Positions 1-10,705 are shown, counted from the stretch's first letter. The stretch is DNA of 63,523 bases from Komagataeibacter intermedius TF2 (GCF_000964425.1 NZ_BANF01000148.1:1-63523), one strand, 5' to 3'. Notes: generated from the letters alone by a model not told the origin. Numbers and translations are program-made.

Positions 1-809
1 AGCCCGGCGCCCGCCGCCCGCGCGCCCGCCGCCGACAGCCGGGCCGCCCCCGGCATTTCGCGCCCGCCACATATGCTGACGACGCCGCGGCTGTATTTAT
101 AGCTGGTCGGCCCGCAGGCAGGCGTGCGCCACAGGCCCGGCGCATTATGCCATGTACGAATCGGCACCGACGCCACCGCGTCTTCTCCAATGCCGATATC
201 CGCCAGCACGGTCCGGCCACACAGCGTATGGCCCGGCAACAGCAGATGCCCCGGCTTGAGCCTGCAGAACGTGACCGTCATCTCCACCTGCGGCGCGTAT
301 CCCCGGACCGCGCCGGTCGCGCCGTCCACGCCCGTTGGCATGTCGATCGCCACCACACGGGGGGCGGCCTTCAGCACGCAGGCCACGTCCGGGCCGATAT
401 CCCGGCTCAGCCCCGCGCCAAACACCGCATCGACCACCAGATCGAAACGGGCGGCATTTTCGGGCGTGAACGCCACGACCGGCCCACGCCACAACGCGGC
501 GGCGGCGGCCGCATCTCCGCCGGGATGCGGCGGCGCCATGGCCGCGACCGAGACCGGCCAGCCTTCCTGCGCCAGCCTGCGCGCAGTCACATACCCGTCA
601 CCACCGTTATTGCCTGGACCACACAGCACCAGCACGCGACACGGGCGCATATGCCGACGGATGGCGCGGGCCACGGCCCGGCCCGCATTTTCCATAAGCG
701 TCGCGACCGGCACATGGCGCGCGGCGGCGGCGTCGATGCGCCCCATTTCATCGGGCGTGGGCAGCAGCAGGTGGCGTGCGGCCATATGCGCTGTTTCATC
801 CATGGTCAT
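1..809 (-). CDS. nnrE/nnrD: Bifunctional NAD(P)H-hydrate epimerase / dehydratase, partial (C-terminal part outside window)
   Basis: Repairs hydrated nicotinamide cofactors: the N-terminal YjeF_N domain epimerises NAD(P)HX and the C-terminal kinase-fold domain dehydrates it. The translation from an ATG at 809 shows the epimerase nucleotide-binding loop (GPGNNGGDGYVTARRL, about residues 60-75), DAVFGAGLSRD and AIDMPTGVDG. After about residue 225 the start of the dehydratase domain appears (YKYSRG, then MPGAARLSAAGARAAGAG). The frame is open to base 1, so about 270 codons are present and the rest lies outside. An AAGGA ribosome site lies 5 bases ahead of the ATG; a second in-frame ATG is at 803. 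It is divergent from the CopD-like gene. Confidence 0.93.
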   Translation of the reverse strand, partial: MTMDETAHMAARHLLLPTPDEMGRIDAAAARHVPVATLMENAGRAVARAIRRHMRPCRVLVLCGPGNNGGDGYVTARRLAQEGWPVSVAAMAPPHPGGDAAAAAALWRGPVVAFTPENAARFDLVVDAVFGAGLSRDIGPDVACVLKAAPRVVAIDMPTGVDGATGAVRGYAPQVEMTVTFCRLKPGHLLLPGHTLCGRTVLADIGIGEDAVASVPIRTWHNAPGLWRTPACGPTSYKYSRGVVSICGGREMPGAARLSAAGARAAGAG

Positions 810-950
810 GATGTCCTTACCCCTTTCGGCAACTTTGGCTGCGTGAGTGGCCTTGCGCATGATACAGGAATGGGGAAACAAGCATTCCGGATCCTGTCCC
901 GTGGCACGGATTGTTCTTTCTTTATCCATCTACCCCCGCAAGGAGGCGTC

Positions 951-1403
951 ATGTCCTATTCCATAGTCTGGAGCCTTGTGCTCGCACTCCACATAACCGG
1001 CATGGCGGCCTGGGTGGGCGGCATGATCTATGCGGCGTTCGTGCTCAAGCCCAGCCTCGGCCTGCTGGACGGAACGCAGCGCGCCTCCGTTCACCTGCAG
1101 ACGCTCGGCCGCTTTTTCCGTATCGTATGGCATACCATGCCGACGGTGCTGATTACGGGGTGGCTCCTGATTTATCACGATGGCGGGTTTGCAGTGGTGC
1201 CATGGCCGATCAACCTCATGCAGCTGTTCGGGCTGATCATGGCGGGCATATTCGCCCGTATCTATTTTGGCCCCTACCAGAAGGCGCGCCGGGCGCTGCG
1301 CCCGCAGCAGGGCACGTTCGACTCGATCCGTTCACTGGTCATGCTCAACACCGGCATCGGCGTGCTGACCATCATCTGTGGCTGCCTGGCCCATCCATTC
1401 TGA
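951..1403 (+). CDS. CopD-family small membrane protein
   Basis: A 150-residue integral membrane protein with about four hydrophobic segments. It begins with a His-containing first helix (ALHITGMAAWVGGMIYAAFVL) and has a second His segment near FRIVWHTMPTVLITGWLLIYHDGG, as in the CopD/DUF2269-like family of putative copper or haem-associated membrane proteins. The start is fixed by a strong AAGGAGG directly upstream (940-946) and ATG at 951. It stands alone between the divergent nnr gene and the helicase. Function in this organism is not known; the family assignment comes from the pattern of His-bearing helices. Confidence 0.75.
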   Translation: MSYSIVWSLVLALHITGMAAWVGGMIYAAFVLKPSLGLLDGTQRASVHLQTLGRFFRIVWHTMPTVLITGWLLIYHDGGFAVVPWPINLMQLFGLIMAGIFARIYFGPYQKARRALRPQQGTFDSIRSLVMLNTGIGVLTIICGCLAHPF

Positions 1404-1614
1404 AAACAGGGAGAAATCCCTCACGTCCCCTTGATTTCCGTTGCAAACATGGGTAGGCACGGGGAATGTGGCACATCAGGGTTTCCAACCCCGACATGCC
1501 GCACTCCCCTTCCCTGCATTGCTGCAGGTACATCAGGGACGGCAGCCTGATACAGCGCGACACGGTGGCAATCGGACGGGGCCATATTCATCTGCTGATA
1601 CGTTCGAGAGTAAT

Positions 1615-3192
1615 TTGAGCGCCAAAAAAACGTCCTCCGCCCCGGCCCGCTCCGCAAAGAAGGCGGCAGCCCCAGCCCCCGCCGCCAGCACGGACGGGGT
1701 CGCCCCCACTGACACCCCCGCACCTGCAGATACCGCGGAACAGGAAGCACAGCCCCTGTTTTCCGAACTCGGTCTGTCCGAACCCATCCAGCACGCCATT
1801 GATGAGATGGGATACCGTCATCCCACCCCCATCCAGGCGCAGGCCATTCCGTATGTGCTGATGGGGCGCGACGTTCTTGGCGTTGCACAGACCGGGACCG
1901 GCAAGACCGCGTCCTTTACCCTGCCCATGCTGGAAATCCTGTCGGGGTCGCGGGCACGCGCGCGGATGCCGCGTTCGCTCATCCTTGAGCCGACGCGTGA
2001 GCTGGCGCTGCAGGTCGCGGAAAATTTCGTCAATTACGGCAAGCACCTCAAGCTGACCCATGCGCTGCTGATCGGCGGCGAAAGCATGGCGGAACAGAAG
2101 GAAGTGCTGAACCGCGGCGTTGACGTGCTGATCGCCACCCCGGGGCGGCTGATCGACCTGTTTGAACGCGGCGGCCTGCTGCTGACCCAGACCCGGCTAC
2201 TGGTGATCGATGAAGCGGACCGCATGCTGGACATGGGCTTCATCCCCGATATCGAGAAGATCGTGGCCATGCTGTCGCCGCTGCGCCAGACCATGTTCTT
2301 TTCCGCCACCATGGCGCCGGAAATCCGCAGGCTTGCGGACATGTTCCTGCGCAACCCCAAGGAAATCACGGTCAGCCGCCCCTCCTCCGTCGCCTCGACG
2401 ATCGAGACGGGACTGGCCATTGTCGACGCCAGGGAAAAGCGCCGCGCGCTGCGCAAGCTGCTGCGTGCGTCGGACATGCAGAACGCCATCGTGTTCTGCA
2501 ACCGCAAGCGCGATGTCGATGTACTGTGCAAATCCCTGGTCAAGCATGGATTTTCGGCAGGCCCGCTGCATGGAGACCTTGCCCAGTCGCTGCGTTTCTC
2601 GACGCTTGAGGCGTTCAAGAGCGGCGAACTGAAGATCCTGGTCTGTTCCGATATCGCAGCGCGCGGAATCGACATTGGTGGCCTGTCGCATGTGTTCAAT
2701 TTCGACGTGCCGTTCCATGCCGAGGATTACGTTCACCGAATCGGCCGCACCGGTCGCGCGGGCCGCACCGGCCATGCCTACACGCTGGCCACGCCGGATG
2801 AGGAGGCACTTGTCGTGGCAATCGAGAAACTGACAGGCAGGCCCATTCCCCGAATCGAAATCCCTGGCGTGGAAACGCTGGACTGGTCGGAAGAGCCCCG
2901 CGCGGGCAATGGCCGCCGCAAGTCCACCCGCAAGCCCAGCGCCACCACGACCGAGCCAGCTCCCGCCCCAGCCGCCCCCACGGCCACGACCGGGGACGCA
3001 CCCGCGCCGCGCAAATCGCGCCGGTCGCAGGGGGGCGCGGCGGGGTCATCCGCCACCCCGGCTTCCACGCGTCGCGAGTCCGGGCTGCTGCCCTCCGCCC
3101 CCGACCAGCCGGTTACCGGTTTTGGCAATGACGTCCCGGCCTTCATGCAACTGCCACGCCGGGAAAAGTCCGTTATCCCGGCGGACGAATAG
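1615..3192 (+). CDS. rhlE: DEAD-box ATP-dependent RNA helicase (RhlE-like)
   Basis: ATP-dependent RNA unwinding, probably in ribosome assembly or RNA turnover in the cytoplasm. Counting from a TTG at 1615, the core shows the Q-motif (F49 to Q74), motif I AQTGTGKT (91-98), PTREL (126-130), DEAD (199-202), SAT (230-232) and HRIGRTGR (374-381). The N-terminal about 45 residues and the C-terminal about 100 are Lys/Ala/Pro/Thr-rich and probably disordered, a common RNA-binding tail layout in RhlE proteins. Start choice is uncertain: the frame is open upstream to 1441, but the TTG preceded by GAGAG gives a product beginning LSAKKTSS, which looks like a natural N-terminus. 525 residues. Confidence 0.88.
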   Translation: MSAKKTSSAPARSAKKAAAPAPAASTDGVAPTDTPAPADTAEQEAQPLFSELGLSEPIQHAIDEMGYRHPTPIQAQAIPYVLMGRDVLGVAQTGTGKTASFTLPMLEILSGSRARARMPRSLILEPTRELALQVAENFVNYGKHLKLTHALLIGGESMAEQKEVLNRGVDVLIATPGRLIDLFERGGLLLTQTRLLVIDEADRMLDMGFIPDIEKIVAMLSPLRQTMFFSATMAPEIRRLADMFLRNPKEITVSRPSSVASTIETGLAIVDAREKRRALRKLLRASDMQNAIVFCNRKRDVDVLCKSLVKHGFSAGPLHGDLAQSLRFSTLEAFKSGELKILVCSDIAARGIDIGGLSHVFNFDVPFHAEDYVHRIGRTGRAGRTGHAYTLATPDEEALVVAIEKLTGRPIPRIEIPGVETLDWSEEPRAGNGRRKSTRKPSATTTEPAPAPAAPTATTGDAPAPRKSRRSQGGAAGSSATPASTRRESGLLPSAPDQPVTGFGNDVPAFMQLPRREKSVIPADE

Positions 3193-3221
3193 GCACGCGG
3201 CCAGCAGGCAACAGACAGGGC

Positions 3222-4496
3222 ATGGAGAACGCAGTGACGGATGCCATCCGGGTGGTGGCACTCGGCAATGATGGGGATGGCATAGCCCAGACCCCACAGG
3301 GACGGATATTCGTGCCCGGCACGGTACCGGGTGATGAAATCCTGCTGGCGGCCCAGAATGGCACGCACGGCACGCTTGATCGCGTCGTGGCGCCCGGGGC
3401 TGACCGCGTGGATGCCCCCTGTGATCTGTTCGGCACCTGTGGTGGATGCCGGCTTCAGGACATGGCGCTGCCTGCCCTGCTGGAATGGAAAACCGGTCGC
3501 GTGGCCGAAACCCTGCAACGGGTGGGATTTGATACCATTCCCGCCCCGCAGGCCCATCAGGTCAGCCCGCATGGCAGGCGTCGGGTCGATCTGGCCTTCC
3601 GCCGGGTTGAAAAGCAGATCGTGCTGGGACTGCATCGCCGCCGTGGCGATGTGGTCGACATGAGCGAATGCACATTGCTCGACCCCGCGCTGTTTGCCCT
3701 GCTGCCCCCCCTGCGCGCCATGCTGCATTCGCTTCCGGCCGTGCATGCCAGGGGTGACCTCCAGATCAACCTGCTGGATAGCGGCCCCGACCTGCTGATT
3801 ACGATGGACGGCACGCCAGACGCCAATGACCGGCGCATTCTGGCGCAGTTTGGCAAGGCGCATGGCATCCCCCGCATTTCCCTGCAGGGCCGGCCACCGG
3901 AAACGCTGGCCCTGACTGGTCCGGTTTTCCATCACTTTGATGACGTGCGTGTCGTGCCGCCACCGGGTGCGTTCCTGCAGCCCGCACGGGCGGGTGAGGC
4001 CTTTATCAAGGCAGCCGTTCTGGCGGGTCTGCCCCGCAAGGGTCTGAAGGCAGGCATTATCGAATTATATGCGGGCTGTGGCACGCTGTCCTTCGCACTG
4101 GCTGAGCAGGCGAAGGTCCATGCCTATGAAGGTGATCGCGCGGCCCTTGCCTGTCTGAAGCAGGCAAGCGGCGGCACGCGGGTCCTGCCCGCACTGCGTG
4201 ACCTGAACCGGCAGCCGGTCATGGCGACCGACCTGGGCAAAGCCGCGGCAGTTGTGCTGGACCCACCCCATGCCGGAGCCGGTGCGCAGATTGCCCAGAT
4301 CGTGGCAGGCAGGCCCCCATGCGTTATTTATGTCAGCTGCAATCCTGCCGCCCTGCTGCGGGATCTGATGCCATTACGCGACGCGGGCTACCGTCTGGAT
4401 AGTGTCACGGTCATTGACCAGTTCCTGTGGTCAGCGGAAGTCGAATCCGTGTGCGTGCTGACCCTGCCAGGGGCAAACCGCCGTAACCGGCGGTAA
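3222..4496 (+). CDS. Class I SAM-dependent RNA uracil-C5 methyltransferase (RlmD/RumA family)
   Basis: Methylates C5 of a uridine in rRNA or tRNA using S-adenosylmethionine. A [4Fe-4S] cysteine set is visible (C67, C73, C76 in CDLFGTCGGC, and C150 in SECTL). The methyltransferase domain has FLQP (251-254), the SAM loop ELYAGCGTL (281-289), DPP (347-349) and the catalytic Cys in VSCNP (C373). The N-terminus resembles a shortened TRAM domain. ATG at 3222 follows GACAGGGC. It lies 29 bases after the helicase on the same strand, suggesting a joint RNA-metabolism unit. Which uridine is modified cannot be told from sequence alone. 424 residues. Confidence 0.88.
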   Translation: MENAVTDAIRVVALGNDGDGIAQTPQGRIFVPGTVPGDEILLAAQNGTHGTLDRVVAPGADRVDAPCDLFGTCGGCRLQDMALPALLEWKTGRVAETLQRVGFDTIPAPQAHQVSPHGRRRVDLAFRRVEKQIVLGLHRRRGDVVDMSECTLLDPALFALLPPLRAMLHSLPAVHARGDLQINLLDSGPDLLITMDGTPDANDRRILAQFGKAHGIPRISLQGRPPETLALTGPVFHHFDDVRVVPPPGAFLQPARAGEAFIKAAVLAGLPRKGLKAGIIELYAGCGTLSFALAEQAKVHAYEGDRAALACLKQASGGTRVLPALRDLNRQPVMATDLGKAAAVVLDPPHAGAGAQIAQIVAGRPPCVIYVSCNPAALLRDLMPLRDAGYRLDSVTVIDQFLWSAEVESVCVLTLPGANRRNRR

Positions 4497-4518
4497 ACCT
4501 GCGAAAGCTTCAGGGAAC

Positions 4519-4553
4519 GCCGCCTTTTTGAAACAAGCGGCACCCAGAAACTT
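4519..4553. repeat. Dispersed hairpin repeat, copy A
   Basis: Lies in the convergent gap between the RNA methyltransferase and sufA. A 5-bp stem GCCGC (4519-4523) / GCGGC (4537-4541) encloses a CTTTTTGAAACAA loop and is followed by ACCCAGAAACTT. Loop and 3' flank match the copies at 36019 and 47831, while the stem bases differ but still pair. It could serve as a shared terminator for the two converging genes, or be a mobile palindromic repeat. Confidence 0.6.
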
Positions 4554-4572
4554 CAATCTGTTCATCCATATG

Positions 4573-4950
4573 TCAGACGTGGAAGCTTTCCCCGCACCCG
4601 CAGCGGCCCTTCTCATTGGGATTGCTGAAGGTAAAGCCGGATTCAAGCTGTTTGACTTCGTAGTCCATGACCGACCCGATCAGGAACAGCGTTGCCTTGC
4701 GGTCGACCAGCAGGGTCACCCCCTTGTCCACCACCACTTCGTCACCCGGCCCGGCCTGCTCGACAAAGCTCATGTCATAGGCATGGCCCGAGCAGCCCTT
4801 GGTCGAGACAGCAATGCGCAGCAGGTGTCCGGCGTGGTTGGTCTGGTACAGTTTTTCCAGCCGCTGCGCCGCCCGGTCCGTCAGGGTCATAAGTGGCGGC
4901 AGGGCACGGCGCGGGGCCGCAGTGGTCGTCGTGGCGTTTTGTTCAGTCAT
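4573..4950 (-). CDS. sufA: A-type Fe-S cluster carrier (HesB/IscA family), last gene of the suf operon
   Basis: Receives Fe-S clusters from SufBCD and passes them to target proteins. 125 residues with the three invariant family cysteines: C53 in KGCSG, and C117 and C119 in GRCGCGESF near the C-terminus. About 20 N-terminal residues are a Thr/Ala-rich extension. ATG at 4950 is preceded by GGGGAA. It is the last gene of the operon, 23 bases after sufT. It could also be named after ErpA; its place in the suf cluster favours SufA. Confidence 0.92.
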   Translation of the reverse strand: MTEQNATTTTAAPRRALPPLMTLTDRAAQRLEKLYQTNHAGHLLRIAVSTKGCSGHAYDMSFVEQAGPGDEVVVDKGVTLLVDRKATLFLIGSVMDYEVKQLESGFTFSNPNEKGRCGCGESFHV

Positions 4951-4973
4951 GGCACGTTCCCCTTTTGCTGGGT

Positions 4974-5435
4974 TCAGAACATGTTCAGGGCAAGGCGCGC
5001 ATCTTCACTCATGCGCGACATGTCCCAAGGCGGTTCCCACACGATTTCAACCGTGGCGGTGGTAACCGTATCGATCTTTTCCACCGCTTCCCTGACCTGC
5101 GCGGGCAGTTCCTGCGCACTGGGGCAGTTGGGGGCTGTCAGCGTCATCTCGACCTTGACCGATCCATCCTCATGCAGGTCGATGGCGTAAATCAGGCCGA
5201 GTTCATAGATATTGACCGGAATTTCCGGGTCATACACCGTAGCAATCGCGGCGATGACCGTCTCCTCATCGGGTACGCCTGCACCCTGTGGGGGATCAGC
5301 AGGCTTTTCCCCGTCCGGCGTCCATGTTGATACGGGTTCTGCGTGCGGGGCGGGCGTTCCCTCGGCCTCAAGGGAGAAATGCCCGGCTCCCTCTGCCATG
5401 CCGATGGCAGGCTCTACCTGATTTTTCTCGTCCAT
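4974..5435 (-). CDS. sufT: SUF-associated Fe-S assembly protein SufT (DUF59/MIP18 family)
   Basis: Auxiliary maturation factor for Fe-S proteins. The DUF59 core fills the last 100 residues: DPEIPVNIYELGLIY (69-83), TAPNCP (100-105) and a C-terminal WEPPWDMSRMSEDAR. The first 55 residues are an acidic, Pro/Ala-rich extension that the minimal family lacks. I place the start at 5435 because GGTGAAGG lies just upstream and this avoids overlapping sufU; an alternative ATG at 5462 would overlap sufU by 20 bases. 153 residues. It lies between sufU and sufA. Confidence 0.87.
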   Translation of the reverse strand: MDEKNQVEPAIGMAEGAGHFSLEAEGTPAPHAEPVSTWTPDGEKPADPPQGAGVPDEETVIAAIATVYDPEIPVNIYELGLIYAIDLHEDGSVKVEMTLTAPNCPSAQELPAQVREAVEKIDTVTTATVEIVWEPPWDMSRMSEDARLALNMF

Positions 5436-5442
5436 GAGACCT

Positions 5443-5871
5443 TCACCTGTCTTTATCATCATTGAGCATCTCGATCAGTGCGGACCATGGCAGCATCGCG
5501 CAGCGGATACGTGAGCGATGCCGGTGCAATGGCGCAAAAACCGAAAGGTCGCCCAAGCCCTCCGGGGCGATACCTGTTTCAACGGTCGTCACAAGTTCGG
5601 CATGCAGCTGGCTGACATGCGCAGGCTTCTGACCCGTCACCCGTTCGGCCATGAGATCGGCGGAGGCCGCGCAGATCGCACATCCCCGCGTTTCATGCCG
5701 TACTGCCGCAAGCCGTCCCTGCGCATCGACACTGGCCTGCAGCTTCACCCGGTCACCGCACAGGGGGTTCGATCCCTCCCCATGCCTGTCCGCGTCCGTC
5801 AGCGGACCAGCGTAACGCGGTGTCCTGGCCCGTTCCAGCACCACGGTGCGATACAGATCATCCTGCGCCAT
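5443..5871 (-). CDS. sufU: SufU-type Fe-S scaffold / sulfur-transfer protein
   Basis: Accepts sulfur from SufS and feeds the SufBCD scaffold. The 142-residue protein has the conserved ligands C38 in NPLCGD, C64 in GCAIC and C124 in RCAMLPW. An additional cysteine, C67, sits three residues after C64, where Bacillus SufU has Ser. No sufE is present in the window, consistent with a SufU-based pathway. The ATG at 5871 lies 14 bases after the sufS stop, in the same operon. Confidence 0.9.
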   Translation of the reverse strand: MAQDDLYRTVVLERARTPRYAGPLTDADRHGEGSNPLCGDRVKLQASVDAQGRLAAVRHETRGCAICAASADLMAERVTGQKPAHVSQLHAELVTTVETGIAPEGLGDLSVFAPLHRHRSRIRCAMLPWSALIEMLNDDKDR

Positions 5872-5885
5872 GCATACTCACGCCA

Positions 5886-7139
5886 TCAGACAAAAAAGCC
5901 GCGGATCTGTTCCAGCGTGGCGGCCAGGACGTCAATTTCCTCCGGCGTGGTGTAAATGCCGAAGCTGGCCCGCGCCGTAGCCGTAACCCCCAGCCTGCGC
6001 ATCAGCGGCTCGGCACAGTGGTGGCCGGCCCGCACCGCGATCCCGTTGCGATCCAGCAGGGTGGCGATGTCATGCGGATGGACATCGTCCATGGTGAATG
6101 AAATGACCCCGCCCCGATCCGGCGCGGTCCCGATCACTTTCAGCCCGCTGACATTGCCCAGAACCTTCAGCGCATGGGCCGTCAGGGCTTCCTCATGCGC
6201 GCCAATCGCATCGAAGCCGATGGATTCGATATAGGCAAGGGCGGCGCCCAATCCAATGGTCTCGATAATGGCGGGTGTGCCCGCTTCGAATTTATGCGGG
6301 ACACTGGCCCATGTCGACCGTTCGAACGACACGGTGGAAATCATGTCACCGCCGCCAAGAAAGGGTGGTATGGCATCAAGGATTTCGCGCCGCGCCCACA
6401 GCACGCCAATGCCGGTCGGACCATACAGCTTGTGGCCCGTCACCACATAGAAATCGGCATCCAGCGCACGTACGTCCACCCGGCGGTGGACGGCAAGCTG
6501 GCTGCCATCGAACAGTACCTTTGCCCCGGCTGCATGCGCCATGTCTGCAATGGCGCGGGCATCGGTAATCGTGCCCAGCACGTTGGACATGTGCGTGATC
6601 GCCACCAGCGCCACCCGCCCGTCGGACAGGTTGCGCTCCAGTGCGTCCATATCCAGCGCGCCATCATCGGTAATGGGGGTCACGCGCAGTTCGACACCCG
6701 TGCGGTCCCGCAACATCTGCCACGGCACGAGGTTGGCATGGTGTTCCATTTCCGACACCAGCACCACCTGCCCCGGCTTCAGCAGCGAACCGAAGGAATG
6801 GGCGACAAGGTTTATCGCCTCGGTGCTGTTGCGGGTGAAAATGATTTCCTCCCGCGCGCCGGCGCCCAGAAAAGCCGCCACCTGATCACGGACGGCTTCG
6901 TATGCTTCCGTCGTGCGTTCGCTCATCCAGTACAGGCCACGGTGGATATTGGCGTACTGGGTGCGCATGGTGTCCGCCATGGCATCAATGACCTGCCGTG
7001 GCTTCTGCGCCGAGGCCGCACTGTCCAGAAACACAAGATCCCTGCCATGCACCTTCTGCGACAGGATCGGGAAATCGGCCCTGATGCGGCGCAGGCTGCC
7101 CGCGATCTCCGTGGGACTGGCGACAGTCTGGTCCATCAT
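5886..7139 (-). CDS. sufS: Cysteine desulfurase SufS (class V aminotransferase fold)
   Basis: PLP enzyme that removes sulfur from L-cysteine to give a persulfide for Fe-S assembly. PLP-binding Lys is K237 in VVTGHKLYGPTG, with EMEHHAN (130-136) contacting the cofactor; the persulfide Cys is C375 in RAGHHCAEPLMRRLG, the short-loop type typical of SufS. I start at ATG 7139, which overlaps the sufD stop as ATGA and follows GGGAG; an upstream in-frame ATG at 7160 would overlap sufD by 25 bases. 417 residues. Confidence 0.93.
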   Translation of the reverse strand: MMDQTVASPTEIAGSLRRIRADFPILSQKVHGRDLVFLDSAASAQKPRQVIDAMADTMRTQYANIHRGLYWMSERTTEAYEAVRDQVAAFLGAGAREEIIFTRNSTEAINLVAHSFGSLLKPGQVVLVSEMEHHANLVPWQMLRDRTGVELRVTPITDDGALDMDALERNLSDGRVALVAITHMSNVLGTITDARAIADMAHAAGAKVLFDGSQLAVHRRVDVRALDADFYVVTGHKLYGPTGIGVLWARREILDAIPPFLGGGDMISTVSFERSTWASVPHKFEAGTPAIIETIGLGAALAYIESIGFDAIGAHEEALTAHALKVLGNVSGLKVIGTAPDRGGVISFTMDDVHPHDIATLLDRNGIAVRAGHHCAEPLMRRLGVTATARASFGIYTTPEEIDVLAATLEQIRGFFV

Positions 7140-8410
7140 GCGATCTCCCGCGTCCACCATGCCTCTACGGCAAGGTTCAGGCTGTCCTTCAGCCGCTGGT
7201 CGTCAATCTGGTCCACGACATCATGCAGGAAGGCGCGGATCAGGATGGACCGCGCGGCCGCATCCGGGATACCACGGCTGCGCAGGTAGAACAGCTGGTC
7301 ATCATCCAGCGCGCCAACAGTGGCGCCATGGCTGCATTTCACATCATCGGCATAGATTTCCAGTTCCGGCTTCGCGTCGATTTCCGCGCCGTCGGACAGC
7401 AGAAGCGCCTGGTTCATCTGGTAGCCATCGGTCTTCTGGGCAATGCGCTCGACAAGGATCTTGCCCTGGAACACGCCACGCGCGTGGTCGGACAGGACGT
7501 TCTTGATCGTCTGGCGTGATACGCAGTCCGGGGCGGCATGGGTAATCACGCTGGTCAGGTCGCCATGCTGGTGGCCGGACAGAAGCTGCGCGCCATTGAC
7601 ATGCACACTGGCCCCCGCCTGCGTCAGCCCGGCATGGACTTCATGCCGTGACAGGCTGGCCCCCAGCGTCAGCGTGAAGCTGTCATACACGCCCCCCGCC
7701 GCAACGCGGGCATGGCTGACCGCCAGATGGACCGCCTGCCTGCCTTCCGCCTGAATGCGGGCATGCGACAGGTAACCCTGTTCCGCAACGGCAATGTCAT
7801 AAAGCGGGTTGTGCAGGTACTGCCCGTGGCCGACCGATGCATCCAGCAGCGCCAGCCTGGCCCCCGTTTCCACCACAATGCGGTGGCGCGGGTGAAAGGA
7901 CACTGCCGCGGCCTCCTGCGTCATGCCGATGCTGACCAGCATCAGGCAGCCCGCGTCTACGCCTTCCGGCACGACCAGTTCCAGCCCGTCGCGCGCAAGA
8001 ACGGTATTCAGCGCAGTGGTGACATCCCCCGCCGGGTCGATCCCGTCATCGGGCAGCGTGCCTGCGGCCAGCGTCGAAATCTTGACGCCCGTGGGCAGTC
8101 GTGACCGGCCGGCATCGAAATACCCGTTCACGAACACGACACGGCTGGCAGCCGCGCCAAGGCCGGAAATGGTCTCGACTTCCGCCAGCAGGGTATCGAC
8201 GGCACCGCCATCCACCGCCTGCGGCGCGGTTGCGAACGGCACATCGGCCAGTGCGCGCAGGGATGTATATTTCCACGCTTCCACCCCCGTGCGCGGCAGG
8301 CCGGCATGGCGCAGGAAATCGGCGGCTTTCTGCCGCTGTGCATTGCCCTTTACGTCACCCCGGTCAAGAAAGGCGGCAGCGTTGATCCCGACCGGTGCAA
8401 TGGCGTTCAC
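7136..8410 (-). CDS. sufD: Fe-S cluster assembly protein SufD
   Basis: Partner of SufB and SufC in the SufBC2D scaffold. The central and C-terminal part is the SufB/SufD beta-helix family: HARVAAGGVYDSFTLTLG, GRGVFQGKI-like (HARGVFQGKI) and the KPELEIYADDVKCSHGATVG block with the conserved His. It then has YLRSRGIPDAAARSILIRAF. Starts at GTG 8410, overlapping the sufC stop (GTGA) after a GGAGG site. 424 residues, usual family length. Confidence 0.93.
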   Translation of the reverse strand: MNAIAPVGINAAAFLDRGDVKGNAQRQKAADFLRHAGLPRTGVEAWKYTSLRALADVPFATAPQAVDGGAVDTLLAEVETISGLGAAASRVVFVNGYFDAGRSRLPTGVKISTLAAGTLPDDGIDPAGDVTTALNTVLARDGLELVVPEGVDAGCLMLVSIGMTQEAAAVSFHPRHRIVVETGARLALLDASVGHGQYLHNPLYDIAVAEQGYLSHARIQAEGRQAVHLAVSHARVAAGGVYDSFTLTLGASLSRHEVHAGLTQAGASVHVNGAQLLSGHQHGDLTSVITHAAPDCVSRQTIKNVLSDHARGVFQGKILVERIAQKTDGYQMNQALLLSDGAEIDAKPELEIYADDVKCSHGATVGALDDDQLFYLRSRGIPDAAARSILIRAFLHDVVDQIDDQRLKDSLNLAVEAWWTREIA

Positions 8411-9180
8411 GCCGCCTCCGACAGGAACTGGGCGTAACCCTGCGCCTCAAGCTGCCTGGCCAGTTCGGGGCCACCGCTGTGGATGATGCGGCCCTTCGCC
8501 ATGACATGGATGCGGTCAGGCACGATGTACTCCAGCAGCCGCTGGTGATGGGTGATGACCAGCGCCGAGAAATCGGGCGAGCGCAGGGAATTCACCCCTT
8601 CGGCCACGATACGCAGGGCGTCGATGTCCAGCCCGCTATCCGTTTCGTCCAGAATGGCGAAGGACGGCTGGAGCATGCGCATCTGCAGCACCTCGTTGCG
8701 CTTTTTCTCGCCACCGGAAAAGCCCACATTGACGTTGCGCTTGAGCATCTCGTCCGACATGGACAGGTGCTTTGTCTCCTTGCGCACGGCCTTGAGGAAG
8801 GCCACGGCGTCCAGTTCCTCCTGCCCGCGCGCTCGGCGCACGGCGTTGACGGCGGTGCGCAGGAAGTTGGCATTGTTCACGCCCGGCAGTTCAACCGGCG
8901 TCTGGAACGCCAGGAACAGGCCAAGGGCCGCCCGCTCTTCAGGCTCCAGCGCCAGCAGGTCCTGCTCCCTGAAGGTGGCGGAGCCGCCGGTCACTTCATA
9001 ATCCTCACGCCCCGCCAGCACGTAGGACAGGGTGGACTTGCCCGAACCGTTCGGCCCCATGATGGCGTGCACCTCGCCCGCCGGGATTTCCAGGTCAACG
9101 CCACGCAGGATGTCCTTGTGGGTCTCCCCGTCCGAAATACGGGCGCACAGGCCATTGATGCTTACGAATTGCTTGCTCAC
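8407..9180 (-). CDS. sufC: SufC ATPase of the SufBCD complex
   Basis: ABC-type ATPase that powers cluster assembly on SufBCD; it is soluble and not a transporter. Walker A GPNGSGKST (42-50), ABC signature FSGGEKKR (154-161) and Walker B ILDETDSGLD (176-185) are all intact. I prefer GTG at 9180 because AGGGA lies 9 bases upstream; a TTG at 9189 is in frame but sits almost on that site. 257 residues. It begins 15 bases after the sufB stop. Confidence 0.94.
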   Translation of the reverse strand: MSKQFVSINGLCARISDGETHKDILRGVDLEIPAGEVHAIMGPNGSGKSTLSYVLAGREDYEVTGGSATFREQDLLALEPEERAALGLFLAFQTPVELPGVNNANFLRTAVNAVRRARGQEELDAVAFLKAVRKETKHLSMSDEMLKRNVNVGFSGGEKKRNEVLQMRMLQPSFAILDETDSGLDIDALRIVAEGVNSLRSPDFSALVITHHQRLLEYIVPDRIHVMAKGRIIHSGGPELARQLEAQGYAQFLSEAA

Positions 9181-9195
9181 GTCTTTCAATCCCTG

Positions 9196-10686
<1,491 letters not shown>

Positions 10687-10705
10687 GTGTCTTTCCTCCC
10701 CTGTT

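Noticed and set aside
1404-1440. Short hairpin AGGGA-GAAA-TCCCT after the CopD-like gene as a terminator
   Set aside because: Only five pairs and no T-run follow it.
2778-3935. 385-codon open frame opposite the helicase end and the RNA methyltransferase
   Set aside because: It spans two real genes on the other strand and shows no domain.
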